Positions 15,048 to 15,626 of a stretch of 15,626 nucleotides of DNA are shown piece by piece. Origin of the DNA: a bacterium (GTDB lineage: Bacteria > Bacteroidota > Bacteroidia > Bacteroidales > Bacteroidaceae). Under the pieces are notes generated by a model. It was not told the origin of the DNA. It worked only from the letters and a program-made list of their open reading frames with translations, and ran no database searches. The stretch's first letter is position 1, and the number at the start of each line of letters is the position of its first letter. The stretch covers positions 1 through 15,626 of the forward strand of contig SFXD01000069.1 of assembly GCA_004559785.1 (NCBI GenBank), in the 5' to 3' direction. The translations under genes and the position numbers were made by a program.

Positions 15048-15386
15048 CTATTTGAGGACTTTCCTCGTCGTGCCGTCGCTCATGCGGATGATGTTCAGGC
15101 CACGGTTAGTTCCGTTGCACCTCTTTCCTTCAAGGTTCTATATGGCGTCTATGCCGGCTTCACCGTCGGTAGCTATCTCCCCTATGCCGTCAGGCGATAT
15201 TGGCAGGATTTCTCCGAAACCGTTCCAGGGAGAGGTTGCTTTGTACGAATCCAATGATGATTCAGGTACATAAAGAGTAGCCTGTTCGATGGGAGTATCG
15301 CTAAAGAATTCACCTTCTATGGCAGTTGGTATCTCGCATGTCATCGTCTTGATGGATTTGCAGGAGTTGTATTTAGAAGTGATTGA
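15048..15386 (-). pseudogene. 3' remnant of a BspA-like leucine-rich-repeat surface protein with an amber codon
   Basis: On the minus strand, from 15386, the frame reads a terminal LRR_5/BspA-type unit: PIEQATLYVPESSLDSYK then SPWNGFGEILPI, the usual ATLYVP..S...Y....W..F..I ending. It then runs to GIDAI and meets TAG at 15140-15138. After that codon the same frame continues as NLEGKRCNGTNRGLNII and DGTTRKVLK to a second TAG at 15050-15048. This is the normal Prevotella tail (compare IYNLNGQR...GLNIVNGKK at the end of the gene at 4726), so the first TAG replaces the tyrosine of IYNL, a TAC or TAT to TAG change. Upstream, a TAA at 15389-15387 and an A/T-rich stretch replace the rest of the gene, so it is also 5' truncated. 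Intact relatives are repeat-rich surface adhesins. No start or promoter is visible; treat as dead. Confidence 0.75.
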
Positions 15387-15478
15387 TTATTAATTTTTTT
15401 TGTAGTTAATACGGTAGAAAAGTGGATTGGGTGTTATTTGTGGGTTCACGGAAAGTGAAGATTTAACGATTTTAACTT

Positions 15479-15553
15479 GCTTTGCATAAGCAAAGCTGCA
15501 TCTCGGCATAGCATTCAAGCGAGCTTGATGCTCTGCTCTCGATTTGCATTTGC
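15479..15553. repeat. Palindromic intergenic element
   Basis: GCTTTGC-ATAA-GCAAAGC is a perfect 7-bp hairpin at 15479-15496. AGCAT(T)CAAG-CGAG-CTTGATGCT is a 9-bp hairpin with one bulged T at 15510-15532. TTTGCATTTGC at 15543-15553 echoes the left arm. The stretch has no convincing protein reading. I have a loose memory of similar sequence scattered between genes in Prevotella, so it may be a dispersed repeat; a genome search is needed to confirm. Confidence 0.45.
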
Positions 15554-15589
15554 TTTTACGTGCACATGTTAGGTTGGGATGACAGTTCC

Positions 15590-15597
15590 TATCTTTG
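15590..15597 (+). promoter_or_regulatory. Bacteroidota -7 element TATCTTTG near the right edge
   Basis: An exact TAnnTTTG match in a gene-free stretch; the TGTT at 15567-15570 is a poor -33 box at 19 bases. Transcription would start near 15603 and run off the window. Confidence 0.45.
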
Positions 15598-15614
15598 TTA
15601 TCGTGTGCTCCACA

Positions 15615-15626
15615 ATGGCTCATCCT
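15615..15626 (+). CDS. Possible start of a gene cut by the window edge
   Basis: ATG GCT CAT CCT begins 17 bases after the -7 element at 15590-15597, a usual distance for this group. Only four codons are visible, so whether it is a gene cannot be judged here. Confidence 0.2.

Noticed and set aside
15390..15623. 77-codon minus-strand frame in the right-hand gap
   Set aside because: Cys/Lys-rich translation over the palindromic element, with no promoter or family resemblance.

Overview
The window looks like the chromosome of a Bacteroidota species, most likely Prevotella or a close relative (order Bacteroidales). Three things point that way. The protein families and gene order are typical of the order: ftsH-cdsA, a glsA/glsB glycine-lipid pair, and dut-TPR-DUF4292-EnvC-like. 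Several genes are preceded by the Bacteroidota sigma factor -7 element TAnnTTTG. The surface and secreted proteins end in tails of the form IYNLNGQR...G...NGKKVI.K. It reads as mostly core chromosome with a few fast-evolving surface-protein genes between the blocks; I see no prophage, transposase, CRISPR array, rRNA or tRNA.

Layout. (1) 68-2865: ftsH and cdsA, overlapping by ATGA, a membrane-protease and phospholipid-precursor operon. (2) 2866-3479: regulatory region and a lipoprotein gene that appears broken by a frameshift, probably with an internal deletion. (3) 3470-4582, minus strand: a seven-TM protein with a C-terminal AraC-type DNA-binding domain, divergent from (4) 4726-6648, a secreted multidomain Ig/OB-fold protein. 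A strong hairpin follows at 6680-6716. (5) 6808-9066: a near-consensus promoter, a 120-residue exported protein of unknown function, then glsA and glsB for glycine-lipid synthesis. (6) 9086-10908: dgt and dut, two dNTP-pool enzymes. (7) 11013-15015: TPR protein, DUF4292 lipoprotein and an EnvC-like protein with a degenerate LytM domain, the last three genes of a conserved envelope module. (8) 15016-15626: no intact gene; on the minus strand the 3' remnant of a BspA-like leucine-rich-repeat protein with a premature amber codon, then a palindromic sequence and a promoter-like motif at the edge.

Common theme: most of the window serves the cell envelope (protein quality control, CDP-diacylglycerol, glycine lipids, lipoproteins, septal hydrolase control), with dNTP sanitation in the middle. 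I found no clear undescribed defence or mobile system. The points most worth checking are the two decayed surface-protein genes, the small exported protein that shares a promoter with glsAB, the TPR/DUF4292/EnvC-like module, a G8 tract next to the TPR gene start, and the palindromic element near the right end.
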